A stretch of 64,000 bases of DNA from Falsiroseomonas ponticola. GTDB taxonomy: Bacteria > Pseudomonadota > Alphaproteobacteria > Acetobacterales > Acetobacteraceae. A program made the translations under genes and the position numbers. Location of the stretch: positions 124,001 to 188,000 of the forward strand of contig NZ_JAERQN010000007.1 of the NCBI RefSeq assembly GCF_016805305.1. The letters run 5' to 3'. The notes beneath the pieces were generated by a model, which worked only from the letters and a program-made list of their open reading frames with translations, was not told the DNA's origin and did no database searches. Positions 33,446-41,347 of the stretch are shown here, piece after piece; within the stretch, counting starts at the first letter, position 1; the number at the start of each line of letters is the position of its first letter.

Positions 33446-33922
33446 TCAGGCCCCGATCCAGCCCAGCAGCGCCGGGCCGTAATGGCGCCAGGCGAGCAGG
33501 GCGCCGCCGGCCAGCAGCAGCAGCGCGACGAGGTTGGCGGCGACCAGCGTCATGAAGCCGGGCGGCGGGCGCAGCCGGCCCAGATGGTCCTGCACGGCGG
33601 CAAGGCGGATCTCCTCCACCCGGTTGTGCAGGCTGCGGAACGCGTAGCCTTCCAGCGCGGCATCGGCTTCGCGGCGCAGGCCCTCGATGCCGTTCGGCGC
33701 CAGCGGGCGCGCGGCTTCCACGGCCAGGGCGAAGGCCAGCAGGTCGCGCAGGCGGTTGCCGTCGCCGGGGGTCAGGAAGCTGCCCAGGGGGGGCAGGGGC
33801 GGGGGCGGGCTCATGCGGAATTCCTCGGCCGGGGTCGGGCGCGGGAAACGCGCGGCGCGCTCCTCCGCCGCGCCGGCTGTCGCCGGTGTGACCCGTTCAG
33901 CCCTGGTATCGTTGTCGGCCAT
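33446..33922 (-). CDS. hypothetical protein with C-terminal membrane anchor
   Basis: 158 residues from ATG 33922; earlier in-frame starts lie in the divergent promoter region. The first half is Pro/Ala-rich and probably disordered. A helical part follows (DGNRLRDLLAFALAVEAARPL, LHNRVEEIRLAAVQDHLGRL), then one strong C-terminal membrane helix (TLVAANLVALLLLAGGALLAW). A tail-anchored topology with the bulk in the cytoplasm is likely. It is the first gene of the type I secretion operon, 4 bases before the ATPase, so it may be an accessory factor. No family recognised. Confidence 0.7.
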   Translation of the reverse strand: MADNDTRAERVTPATAGAAEERAARFPRPTPAEEFRMSPPPPLPPLGSFLTPGDGNRLRDLLAFALAVEAARPLAPNGIEGLRREADAALEGYAFRSLHNRVEEIRLAAVQDHLGRLRPPPGFMTLVAANLVALLLLAGGALLAWRHYGPALLGWIGA

Positions 33923-34020
33923 GAACAATCCGTGAGAACGATCTGTCGTTCCGTTGAAGCGACGCTGGAATTGTGACGTGGTAGCACCCCCCCGGCGGGG
34001 GCACAAACCGGAGTCACAGG

Positions 34021-35310
34021 GTGCATCAGGATCGTTACAGGATCGTCGCGGGCCTGCTCATCGCAGGCCTTTCCGCCACCCTGCCACGCGACGCGGAGGC
34101 GCAGGCCGTGCCGCGTGGTGAGACGCAGCGCGGCGTGACCGTGGCCGACCGGGCGCGGGAGGACTACGATCCGCTCGGCGTGCGGCTCGGCGCCTTCCGC
34201 CTGGATGCGGCGGCGGAGCTCGGCATGGGCTACGACGACAACCTGTTCGGCACGCGGCGCGGCCGCACCGCGGATGGCTATGCGACTTGGGTCGGCGAGA
34301 CATCGCTGAACAGCGACTGGTCCACCCATGCGGTGGGCGCCACCGCGCGGATCGAGCAGCGGCGCTACATCGAGGAGACGGCGCAGGACTGGACCGACTA
34401 CGCGGTCGGCCTGTTCGGCCGCTACGACCTGAATGCCGAGACGAATGTCGAGGCACGCTACAACCGGGTGCAGGAACACCTGGAGGTCAGCAGCATCGAT
34501 GTGCAGCAGGCCGGCCTGTCCCGCCCCATCCCCTACTACTACGACGAGGTGCAGGCCCAGGCGACGACGCGCTTCAACCGGATCGGCGTGACCGCGATCG
34601 GCAATTGGCGCGGCTACCGCTTCGACGACGTGGATCTGGGCGGGCCGCAGCAGCCGGCGACGCCGCGGCAGGGCGACGTGTCGCGCTTCGACTTCAATTC
34701 GACGCTGGGGGCGCTCGGCCTGTCCTACGCGCTGGCGCCGGGGCGCTTCGTGAACGTCATCGGCCGGGTGCAGGAGATCAAGTACCAGTCGAGCGCGCAA
34801 TCCGCCCGCGACAGCATGACCTATGAGGGGCTGGTCGGCTTCACCTACGATTTCGACGGCGTCTGGCGCGCCCGCGTGGCGATCGGCTACCGGCAGCGGG
34901 ACTATGACGGGCCGGGGCTGAAGACGCTGTCCGGCCCGGCCTTCGAGGGCGACGTGACCTGGCAGCCGACGCAGCTGACCACCGTGACCTTCCAGGGCCG
35001 CCGCACCATCGAGGAATCGATCCGCAACAACGCCACCAGCTTCACGCGCACGCTGGGCCAGGTGCGGGTGGACCACGAATACCTGCGCAACGTGATCCTC
35101 GGCGTCGAGCTCGGCGTGGACCGGCGGGAATACGAACAGCCGAGCGAGCAGGCGACGGACGGCTTCGCCATCCTCTCCGCCCGCTACCTGTTGAACCGCA
35201 ACGTGTCGCTGGTGGGGTCCTACCAGCATGCGCGGCGGCTCGATTCCTCGGCCGGGGTGCCGGAATTCGACCGCAACCTGGTCCAGTTGCGGCTGCGCAT
35301 CGCCTTGTGA
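34021..35310 (+). CDS. outer-membrane beta-barrel protein (BBP2-like)
   Basis: 429 residues from GTG 34021, with a signal peptide (VAGLLIAGLSATLP, cleavage near AEAQA). The mature chain is a long series of alternating strands rich in Tyr, Arg and acidic residues (EARYNRVQEHLEV, ARVAIGYRQRDYDG, FQGRRTIEES) and ends in a C-terminal strand with a hydrophobic terminus (LRLRIAL), all typical of outer-membrane barrels. It lies in the polysaccharide locus, divergent from the type I secretion operon. Since the OPX protein is too short to cross the outer membrane, this barrel is the best candidate for the polymer exit pore. Confidence 0.85.
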   Translation: MHQDRYRIVAGLLIAGLSATLPRDAEAQAVPRGETQRGVTVADRAREDYDPLGVRLGAFRLDAAAELGMGYDDNLFGTRRGRTADGYATWVGETSLNSDWSTHAVGATARIEQRRYIEETAQDWTDYAVGLFGRYDLNAETNVEARYNRVQEHLEVSSIDVQQAGLSRPIPYYYDEVQAQATTRFNRIGVTAIGNWRGYRFDDVDLGGPQQPATPRQGDVSRFDFNSTLGALGLSYALAPGRFVNVIGRVQEIKYQSSAQSARDSMTYEGLVGFTYDFDGVWRARVAIGYRQRDYDGPGLKTLSGPAFEGDVTWQPTQLTTVTFQGRRTIEESIRNNATSFTRTLGQVRVDHEYLRNVILGVELGVDRREYEQPSEQATDGFAILSARYLLNRNVSLVGSYQHARRLDSSAGVPEFDRNLVQLRLRIAL

Positions 35311-35368
35311 TGCGGGCGGGGCAGAAAGCCGGCGGCGGCCCCGCGTTGGGGTAGGCGCCGCCGGGTGC

Positions 35369-35395
35369 CTCCCGGCGGCCGACAGCCGCCGGGAG
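35369..35395 (+). promoter_or_regulatory. hairpin covering the ribosome-binding site of the WecG/TagA-like gene
   Basis: An 11-bp perfect stem (35369-35379 with 35385-35395) with a 5-base loop. The last five bases of its 3' arm, GGGAG, are the only good Shine-Dalgarno match, 7 bases before the TTG start at 35403. The fold would hide it. Alternatively it is simply the terminator of the barrel gene. Confidence 0.55.
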
Positions 35396-35402
35396 CCCCG
35401 CC

Positions 35403-36164
35403 TTGACCACCGAGACCGCCGACGCCGCGCCGATCCGCCTGCTGGGCCTGGAGTTCGAGGCGCGTGACGCCGATGCGGCGCTGGCGCTGCTGGCCGCGCG
35501 CGACGCGGCCGCGCCCTTCGCCTACCTCGTCACCCCCAATGCGGACCACCTGGTGCGGCTGGCGCGCGACCCCGCGCGCTACGGGCCGCTGTACCGGGAT
35601 GCCGCCTGGCGGCTGATGGACAGCCGCGTGGTGGCGCGCCTGGCGCGCGTGATCGGCCTGGCGGCGCCGCCGGTGGTGCCCGGCAGCGACCTGACGGCGC
35701 GGCTGCTGGAGGAGGCGGTGCGGCCCGACGATCCCGTCGCGGTGCTGGGCGGCGGCGCGGGCACCGTCGCCGCGGTGGCGCGGCGCTTCGGGCTGCGGCG
35801 CCTCATGCACCACGAACCGCCCATGGGCTTCGATGCCGATCCCGATGCCTTCGCCCGCGCGGTCGATTTCGTCGCGCAGTCGGGCGCGCGGTTCAGCTTC
35901 CTCTGCGTGGGATCGCCGCGGCAGGAGATGGTGGCGCGGGCGGTGCTGGCGCGCGGCGGCGCGACGGGCACGGCGCTGTGCGTGGGGGCGAGCCTGCTGT
36001 TCCTGTCGGGGGAGGAGCGGCGCGCGCCGCGCCTGGTGCAGCGCGCGGGGATGGAATGGGCGTGGCGGATGGCGCGGGACCCGAAGCGGCTGGCGCGCCG
36101 CTACCTGGTGGATGATCCCGCCATCCTGGCGCTGCTGTGGCGGGAGAAGCGGTCGGGCCTGTAG
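35403..36164 (+). CDS. WecG/TagA/CpsF-family glycosyltransferase
   Basis: 253 residues from TTG 35403. Family hallmarks: the catalytic-base region VTPNADHLVRLARDP, MDSRVVARLARVIG, VLGGGAGTV, SFLCVGSPRQEMVA and the C-terminal ERRAPRLVQRAGMEWAWRM. These GT26 enzymes transfer ManNAc-type or other sugars to undecaprenyl-linked intermediates on the membrane. The locus also has a GumD-like priming enzyme, so this one probably adds the second or a later sugar. A strong hairpin overlaps its ribosome-binding site. Confidence 0.92.
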   Translation: MTTETADAAPIRLLGLEFEARDADAALALLAARDAAAPFAYLVTPNADHLVRLARDPARYGPLYRDAAWRLMDSRVVARLARVIGLAAPPVVPGSDLTARLLEEAVRPDDPVAVLGGGAGTVAAVARRFGLRRLMHHEPPMGFDADPDAFARAVDFVAQSGARFSFLCVGSPRQEMVARAVLARGGATGTALCVGASLLFLSGEERRAPRLVQRAGMEWAWRMARDPKRLARRYLVDDPAILALLWREKRSGL

Positions 36165-36221
36165 GCCGGGCCCTGCCCCCGGGCCTACAGGTCAGGATCT
36201 TGCCGCGGGCCTAAAGGCCCG
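36158..36221. terminator. convergent double inverted repeat
   Basis: A 10-bp perfect pair (36158-36167 with 36182-36191) overlaps the stop of the WecG-like gene, and a smaller palindrome (36206-36221) overlaps the stop of the opposing GT2 gene. Together they probably form a bidirectional terminator for the convergent genes. Confidence 0.6.
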
Positions 36222-37245
36222 ACAGCACTTCCCGCTTCAGGCGCTGCAGCGGCGTGCCGCGATGCGCGGCATCGGTGCGGGCCAGGTAGGCGCGGCTTGT
36301 CTCGGTATGGCCGTAGAGGTGTTCCGTGCCGGGCAGCGGGCGGAAGCGATGCGCCAGCGCCAGCGCGGCGGGCGCGGCGCGCAGCCCCTGGGCCAGCACG
36401 CCGTTGCGGATGCCCTTGGCCTGGTAGGCCAGGAAGCGCGGCAGCAGCGCCGCCGGGTTCGCCCCGTGCTTCATGGCGATGTAGAGCCGGTTGCGCACGA
36501 AGTGGAACCAGCGCGTGCCGGACCAGGCGACGCGCGCCTCCGGGCTCACCTTGTGGCGCACGGCGATGTCGCCGCGGTAGCGGATGGTGCGGCCCATGTT
36601 GATGAGGCGGAGCGCGAGGTCGTATTCCTCCCACGCGAAGAACAGCGCGTCGTCGTAGCCGCCGGCGGTTTCGAAATCCGCGCGGCGCAGGGCGTGGCCG
36701 GCGCCGACGAAGGTGGCGGCATCGAAGGTCTCCGCGGCGCGCGGCAGCAGGCCCTTGGGATAGCCCCAGGAGGAGAGGTCGTCCTGCCCCGTCGCATGCA
36801 CCAGGATGCGGCAGGCGATGGCGCCGAGATGGGGGGCGGCATCCATCGCCGCGACGGCGCGGGCCAGCGTATCGGGCGTGGCGAATTCGGCATCGTTGTC
36901 GAGGGCGAAGACGATGCGCGCGCGCCCGAGCGCGGTGGCGCGGTTGCGCCCGCCGGCGACGCCGTGGTTGCGGTCCAGCCGCACCAGCGTGGCATCCGGC
37001 GCGCCCTGCACCGCGGCGCGCAGCCGCGCCAGGGCGATGTCGCTGCTGCCCTGGTCCGCGATCCAGACATGCTTGCGGATGCCCTGCTGCGCGCGGGCGG
37101 AGGCGATGGCGGCGATCGTCTCCTCCGCGCGTTCCATCGCCAGGATGATGACATCGGCATCCACGGGCAGGGGCGGGCCGGCGGCGCCGGCGACGTGCTG
37201 CGGGGCGGCGTAGGACGGGCGGTTGGTCATGCTTCGGTCCGTCAT
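36211..37245 (-). CDS. family 2 glycosyltransferase
   Basis: 344 residues. The GT-A start is VDADVIILAMERAEETIAAI, and the metal-binding site is in IVFALDNDAEFATPDTL (DND in place of DxD), followed by the WEEYDLALRLINMG acceptor/catalytic segment typical of rhamnosyl- or galactosyl-type GT2 enzymes. No membrane helices are evident. Its start overlaps the end of the next upstream gene by 4 bases, so it is coupled to the GtrB-like enzyme. It probably builds the repeat unit; the sugar is unknown. Confidence 0.92.
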   Translation of the reverse strand: MTDRSMTNRPSYAAPQHVAGAAGPPLPVDADVIILAMERAEETIAAIASARAQQGIRKHVWIADQGSSDIALARLRAAVQGAPDATLVRLDRNHGVAGGRNRATALGRARIVFALDNDAEFATPDTLARAVAAMDAAPHLGAIACRILVHATGQDDLSSWGYPKGLLPRAAETFDAATFVGAGHALRRADFETAGGYDDALFFAWEEYDLALRLINMGRTIRYRGDIAVRHKVSPEARVAWSGTRWFHFVRNRLYIAMKHGANPAALLPRFLAYQAKGIRNGVLAQGLRAAPAALALAHRFRPLPGTEHLYGHTETSRAYLARTDAAHRGTPLQRLKREVLSGL

Positions 37246-38231
37246 CTCGGGGGCAGCGCGAAATCGGGGGCGGGGATGGCCAGGTAGGCCATGCGCTTCG
37301 CCTCCATCCGCCCGCGCGTCACCGTATCCAGGATCAGGCCGCAGGCGAGGGAGAGGAAGGCCAGCAGCATCAGGCCGGTGGAGAGCACCGCGGTCGGCAG
37401 CCGCGGCACCAGGCCGGTGGCGAGGAAGGTCTGGAAGACGGGGATCGCGATGCCGATGGAGACCAGCGCGAGGGCCATCGCGAGCAGCGCGAAGAAGGGC
37501 AGCGGGCGTTCGCGGCGGACCAGCAGCGCGATGGTGCGCAGGATGCGGAAGCCGTCCCGCCAGGTGTTGAGCTTGGAGGCGCTGCCCGGCGGGCGTTCGC
37601 GGTAGCGGGTCACGACCTCCCCCACCGGCATGCTGAGTTCGAGGGCGTGGACGGTGAATTCCGTCTCCGTCTCGAACCCCGCCGCCAGGGCGGGGAAGGA
37701 TTTGGCGAAGCGGCGGGAGAAGACGCGGTAGCCCGAGAGCATGTCGGAGATGCGGTCGCCGAAGATCAGCCGCACCACGCCGGTCAGGACCGCATTGCCC
37801 AGGCGGTGGCCGGGGCGGTAGGCGGCCACGGCATCCGTCACCCGCGTGCCCGTCACCATGTCCAGGCGCTCATCCAGCAGCAGGCGGATCATGGCCGGCG
37901 CGGCGCTGGCATCGTAGGTGTCGTCGCCATCGACCAGGACGTACACATCGGCCTCGATATCCGCGAGCATGCGGCGGACGACATGGCCCTTGCCCTGCAG
38001 GCGTTCGGTGCGCACCACGGCGCCGGCGGCCAGCGCGGCTTCCCGGGTGCGGTCGCGGCTGTTGTTGTCATAGACATAGACGGTCGCTTCCGGCAGGGCG
38101 CTGCGGAAGGCGGCGACCACGCGGGGGATCGCCACTTCCTCATTGTAGCAGGGCACCAGCACGGCGATGCGCGGCGCGGGCGGGCGCGTGCCGTCCCAGG
38201 CGCGATCGGCCACCGTCTCCAGGCGTTGCAT
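37242..38231 (-). CDS. GT2 glycosyltransferase with C-terminal membrane segments (DPM1/GtrB-like)
   Basis: 329 residues from ATG 38231, which has an excellent GGGAGGTGA ribosome-binding site that also rules out the start at 38267. IAVLVPCYNEEVAIPRVV and DVYVLVDGDDTYDA (DGDD) are the donor/metal motifs. Two C-terminal membrane helices follow (FFALLAMALALVSIGIAI, LMLLAFLSLACGLIL). Such enzymes make undecaprenyl-phosphate sugars that are flipped and used in the periplasm, a job that fits the GtrA gene nearby. Confidence 0.9.
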   Translation of the reverse strand: MQRLETVADRAWDGTRPPAPRIAVLVPCYNEEVAIPRVVAAFRSALPEATVYVYDNNSRDRTREAALAAGAVVRTERLQGKGHVVRRMLADIEADVYVLVDGDDTYDASAAPAMIRLLLDERLDMVTGTRVTDAVAAYRPGHRLGNAVLTGVVRLIFGDRISDMLSGYRVFSRRFAKSFPALAAGFETETEFTVHALELSMPVGEVVTRYRERPPGSASKLNTWRDGFRILRTIALLVRRERPLPFFALLAMALALVSIGIAIPVFQTFLATGLVPRLPTAVLSTGLMLLAFLSLACGLILDTVTRGRMEAKRMAYLAIPAPDFALPPR

Positions 38232-38262
38232 CAGGGTCACCTCCCGCTGGTGCATGCAGGCG

Positions 38263-39834
38263 CTAGAGCGCGTTCCGCATGCAGGCCACGGCGAGCAAGG
38301 TGCGCAGGATGATGGTGATATCAAGCCAGGGCGACCAGCGTTCGATGTATTCGAGGTCGCTTTCCACCCGGCGGATGATCTGTTCCTCCGTGATCGTCGG
38401 CCCGCGCCAGCCGCGCACCTGGGCCAGGCCGGTCAGGCCGGGCTTCACCTGGTGGCGGGCGGCGTAGTTGGCGACCACCTCGTCGAAGCGCCGGCCGGCG
38501 GCGCGGGTGCCGGGGGCATGCGGGCGGGGTCCGACGAAGGACATGTCGCCCTTCAGGATGTTGAAGATCTGCGGCAGCTCGTCGAGCGAGGTCTTGCGCA
38601 GGATGGCGCCGACGGGGGTGACGCGCGCATCGCCCGCGCGGACCTGGCGCAGCACCTCATGGTCCGTCGCCTCCGCGTACATGGTGCGGAATTTCAGCAC
38701 GTCGAAGGGCTGGTCGTTGAAGCCGGTGCGGCGCTGGCGGAAGAAGACCGGGCCGGGGCTGTCCAGCTTGATGGCCAGCGCGATCAGCAGCATGGGGACG
38801 GCGGCGATGGCCAGGGCGAGGATCGCCATGGCGTAGTCCTCCGCCACCTTCACCGCGGCGCCGAGGCCGGAGATGGGGCGGGCGCGCAGCAGCACGGGGC
38901 CGGCCGGGCGGCGGCTGGCGGGCAGGCGGTCCATCAGCAGGTCGGGCGCCAGGCGGATCTCCACCGGATAGGCGCTGAGTTGGTCCAGCGCCGCGGCGAT
39001 CCGCGCTTCCGCCGACCAGGGCAGGGCGAGCACCACCACATCCACCTGCCCGGCGCGGATCAGGGCGGCGAGCTGCGCCATGCCGCCCAGGCGGCGAAGC
39101 CCGTCCGGCAGCGCATCGGCCCCGCGCGCGCCGCGGTCATCGACCAGGCCCAGCAGGCGCAGGCCGCTGCCGCCGTTGCGGCGCATCGCCTCCGTCAGGC
39201 GGGTGGCCTGGGGGCCGGCGCCGAGGATGACGGCGCGCTGGGCGCTGCGGCTGCCATCCTGGCGCAGCAGCGCCGCGACGGCGGTGCGGGCGGCGAGGAG
39301 ACAGGCGCCGGCCAGCAGCGCCGCGGTGCCGAGCCAGGCGGGGTCGATCCGCCGCTGCGCGCCGAGCGTGACGGCGACGAGGAGAAGCACCAGCAGCGCC
39401 GCCGCCAGGCCCTGCAGGGCGCGGGCGCGCTGCGGGCCGGCGCGGTGCAGCGCGGCATGGTCATAGGCGCCGATGGCGCCGGCGAAGGCCACGGCCAGGC
39501 CGGCCAGCAGCCCCGTCATGCCCGCGTGGCGCGCGCCCGGATTGTTGACCAGGGCATCGGCCAGCAGCCCGGCGCCGCCGATCGCGATGAGGTCCAGCAG
39601 CACGACCAGCGCGGCCACCGCGACCGGGGGCAGGGGGCGCGCCGCCGCGCGCACCGCATCGGGCAGGGCATCCGCCCCGATGCCGGCAAGGAACGGCGTC
39701 ACGGTGCCGCCACGGCCGTCATCCGGCGCACGGCTGGCCTGGTTTCGCTTCGGCATGGAAGCGGCTCCGCTGGTGGCGTGGGCGGGAAGGGCGGGGCGCA
39801 TGTCGGGGGCAGCCTGGGGGGTCGAGATGCGCAT
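38263..39834 (-). CDS. undecaprenyl-phosphate sugar phosphotransferase (GumD/WbaP-like)
   Basis: 523 residues. Four to five N-terminal membrane helices (about 70-190) and a Rossmann-like middle (AVILGAGPQATRLTEAM) precede another membrane helix (AILALAIAAVPMLLIALAI). The C-terminal catalytic domain of polyprenyl phosphate hexose-1-phosphate transferases follows: FFRQRRTGFNDQPFDVLKFR, DELPQIFNILKGDMSFVGPR and KPGLTGLAQVRGWRG. It starts repeat-unit synthesis by moving sugar-1-phosphate (commonly glucose or galactose) onto the lipid carrier. Its N-terminus is uncertain: a Met at residue 12 is also possible. Confidence 0.95.
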   Translation of the reverse strand: MRISTPQAAPDMRPALPAHATSGAASMPKRNQASRAPDDGRGGTVTPFLAGIGADALPDAVRAAARPLPPVAVAALVVLLDLIAIGGAGLLADALVNNPGARHAGMTGLLAGLAVAFAGAIGAYDHAALHRAGPQRARALQGLAAALLVLLLVAVTLGAQRRIDPAWLGTAALLAGACLLAARTAVAALLRQDGSRSAQRAVILGAGPQATRLTEAMRRNGGSGLRLLGLVDDRGARGADALPDGLRRLGGMAQLAALIRAGQVDVVVLALPWSAEARIAAALDQLSAYPVEIRLAPDLLMDRLPASRRPAGPVLLRARPISGLGAAVKVAEDYAMAILALAIAAVPMLLIALAIKLDSPGPVFFRQRRTGFNDQPFDVLKFRTMYAEATDHEVLRQVRAGDARVTPVGAILRKTSLDELPQIFNILKGDMSFVGPRPHAPGTRAAGRRFDEVVANYAARHQVKPGLTGLAQVRGWRGPTITEEQIIRRVESDLEYIERWSPWLDITIILRTLLAVACMRNAL

Positions 39835-39881
39835 CCTGCCGTGTCTTGTTCAGGGGCTGTCGAGGGCGGGTTGCAGGGCAC

Positions 39882-40346
39882 TCAAGCCCCTTTCCCATCC
39901 ACGAAGACGTAACGTCGCGACAGGAGAAAGTTCCCGACCATGCCGGCCAGGGCGCCGGCCGCGACGCCGATGACGGGGTGTTCAGCGACCGCCGGAACCC
40001 CCGCGACGAGCGCGGCATAGGTGCCGTAGTTGCATGCGAATCCGATCAGGTTGACGGCAAGGAACAGCGCCCATTGCCGCGCCACCGGGCCCTGGCCGCG
40101 GCCGCGGAAGGTCCAGGCGCGGTTCAGCGCCCAGGTCGTGGTGGCGGCGGCGACGTAGGAGACGGCGCGGCCCGAATAGAGGCCGAGGCCCAGGGCCAGC
40201 CCCGCATAGAGCACGGCCGTATCCACCACGAAGCCCACCGTGCCGACCACGCCGAAGCGGAGGAACTGGAGGAGCGTCGCGAAGCGGGCCGGACCCAGGC
40301 GGGTGGCGAGGCGCTGGCTGAGCGTCGGGAAGGCGTGGTCGGACAT
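39882..40346 (-). CDS. GtrA-family membrane protein
   Basis: 154 residues from ATG 40346. Four membrane helices with the GtrA motifs: LLQFLRFGVVGTVGFVVDTAV, AVSYVAAATTTWALNRAWTF, WALFLAVNLIGFACNY and AAGALAGMVGNFLLSRRYVF. GtrA proteins are thought to move or anchor polyprenyl-phosphate sugars. It lies upstream of the GumD-like gene in the same direction, with a GtrB-like GT2 two genes further on, suggesting side-chain glycosylation of the polymer in the periplasm. Confidence 0.9.
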   Translation of the reverse strand: MSDHAFPTLSQRLATRLGPARFATLLQFLRFGVVGTVGFVVDTAVLYAGLALGLGLYSGRAVSYVAAATTTWALNRAWTFRGRGQGPVARQWALFLAVNLIGFACNYGTYAALVAGVPAVAEHPVIGVAAGALAGMVGNFLLSRRYVFVDGKGA

Positions 40347-40492
40347 GCGTACTCCTGCTGCAGTGCAGCATGGCGATTGGGCAGTCCCAGCACAAACCAC
40401 GGCATGGTGACTGAAAAGCGGCAGAGCCCCCCGGCTTGCCCGGCTGGGGGGCGCCTGCGACCTTCACGTTCAGTTGGCTTGGATGAATGGGC

Positions 40493-41347
40493 ATGCGGAT
40501 AGGGATCGTCGGGCTCGGCAACATGGGCGGCGCCATGGCGGCGCGGCTGGCGGGGGGCGGGGCGGCGGTGACGGGCTTCGACCTGCACGGGCCCTCGGTG
40601 GCGGCGGCGCTGGAGGCCGGGGTCACGATCGCGGGGGCGGTGGCGAATGTCGCGGCGCCGGTCGTCATCCTCTCTCTGCCGCAGGAGAGGGCGGTGGAGG
40701 CGGTGCTGGGCGCGCTGCTGCCCTCGCTGGAGCGCGGCGCGGTGGTGATCGATACCTCGACGCTCGATCCGCTGGCGGCGCGGCGCTTCCATGCGCTCGC
40801 GGCCTCCTTCGGCGTGGACTACGTGGATGCGCCGGTGTCCGGCGGGCCGGCCGGGGCGGCGGCGGGGACGCTCGCGATGATGCTGGGCGGCGACGCGGCG
40901 GCGATCGAGCGCGCGCGGCCGGTGCTGGAGCGCATGGCCACGCGCATCATCCCGGTCGGCGGGCCGGGGGCGGGGCAGGTGGCGAAGCTGGTGAACAACC
41001 TGCTGGTCGCGACGCACCTGGCCGTGGCGGCGGAGGCGCTGCGCATGGGGGAGGCCGCGGGGGTGAAGGCGGAGGCGCTGCTGCCGGTGGTGAACGCCGC
41101 CTCCGGCCGCTCCGCCGCCACGGAGGTGAATTTCCCCCGGTGGATCACCAGCGGGGCCTTCGATTCGGGCTTCTCGGCGGGGCTGATGCGGAAGGATGTG
41201 CGGCTCGCGCTCGGGCTGGCCAAGGCGGTGGGCGCGCCGCTCGATGCCTGCGCGCAGGCGGCGGCGCTGTGGGAGGGGGCGGATGTCGTGGATGCCGCCG
41301 ACTTCAACCGCGTGCCGGCGGCGATCCTGGCCGGGGAGGGCGCGTGA
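40493..41347 (+). CDS. NAD(P)-dependent beta-hydroxyacid dehydrogenase (3-hydroxyisobutyrate dehydrogenase family)
   Basis: 284 residues from ATG 40493 (ATG 40487 adds two residues). N-terminal dinucleotide fold IGIVGLGNMGGAMA, substrate loop VDAPVSGGPAGAAAGTL and catalytic Lys165 in GQVAKLVNNLL. It oxidises a beta-hydroxyacid (3-hydroxyisobutyrate, tartronate semialdehyde in reverse, or similar). Its stop overlaps the aldehyde dehydrogenase start (TGATG), so product and substrate probably pass between the two enzymes in one cytoplasmic pathway. Confidence 0.92.
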   Translation: MRIGIVGLGNMGGAMAARLAGGGAAVTGFDLHGPSVAAALEAGVTIAGAVANVAAPVVILSLPQERAVEAVLGALLPSLERGAVVIDTSTLDPLAARRFHALAASFGVDYVDAPVSGGPAGAAAGTLAMMLGGDAAAIERARPVLERMATRIIPVGGPGAGQVAKLVNNLLVATHLAVAAEALRMGEAAGVKAEALLPVVNAASGRSAATEVNFPRWITSGAFDSGFSAGLMRKDVRLALGLAKAVGAPLDACAQAAALWEGADVVDAADFNRVPAAILAGEGA

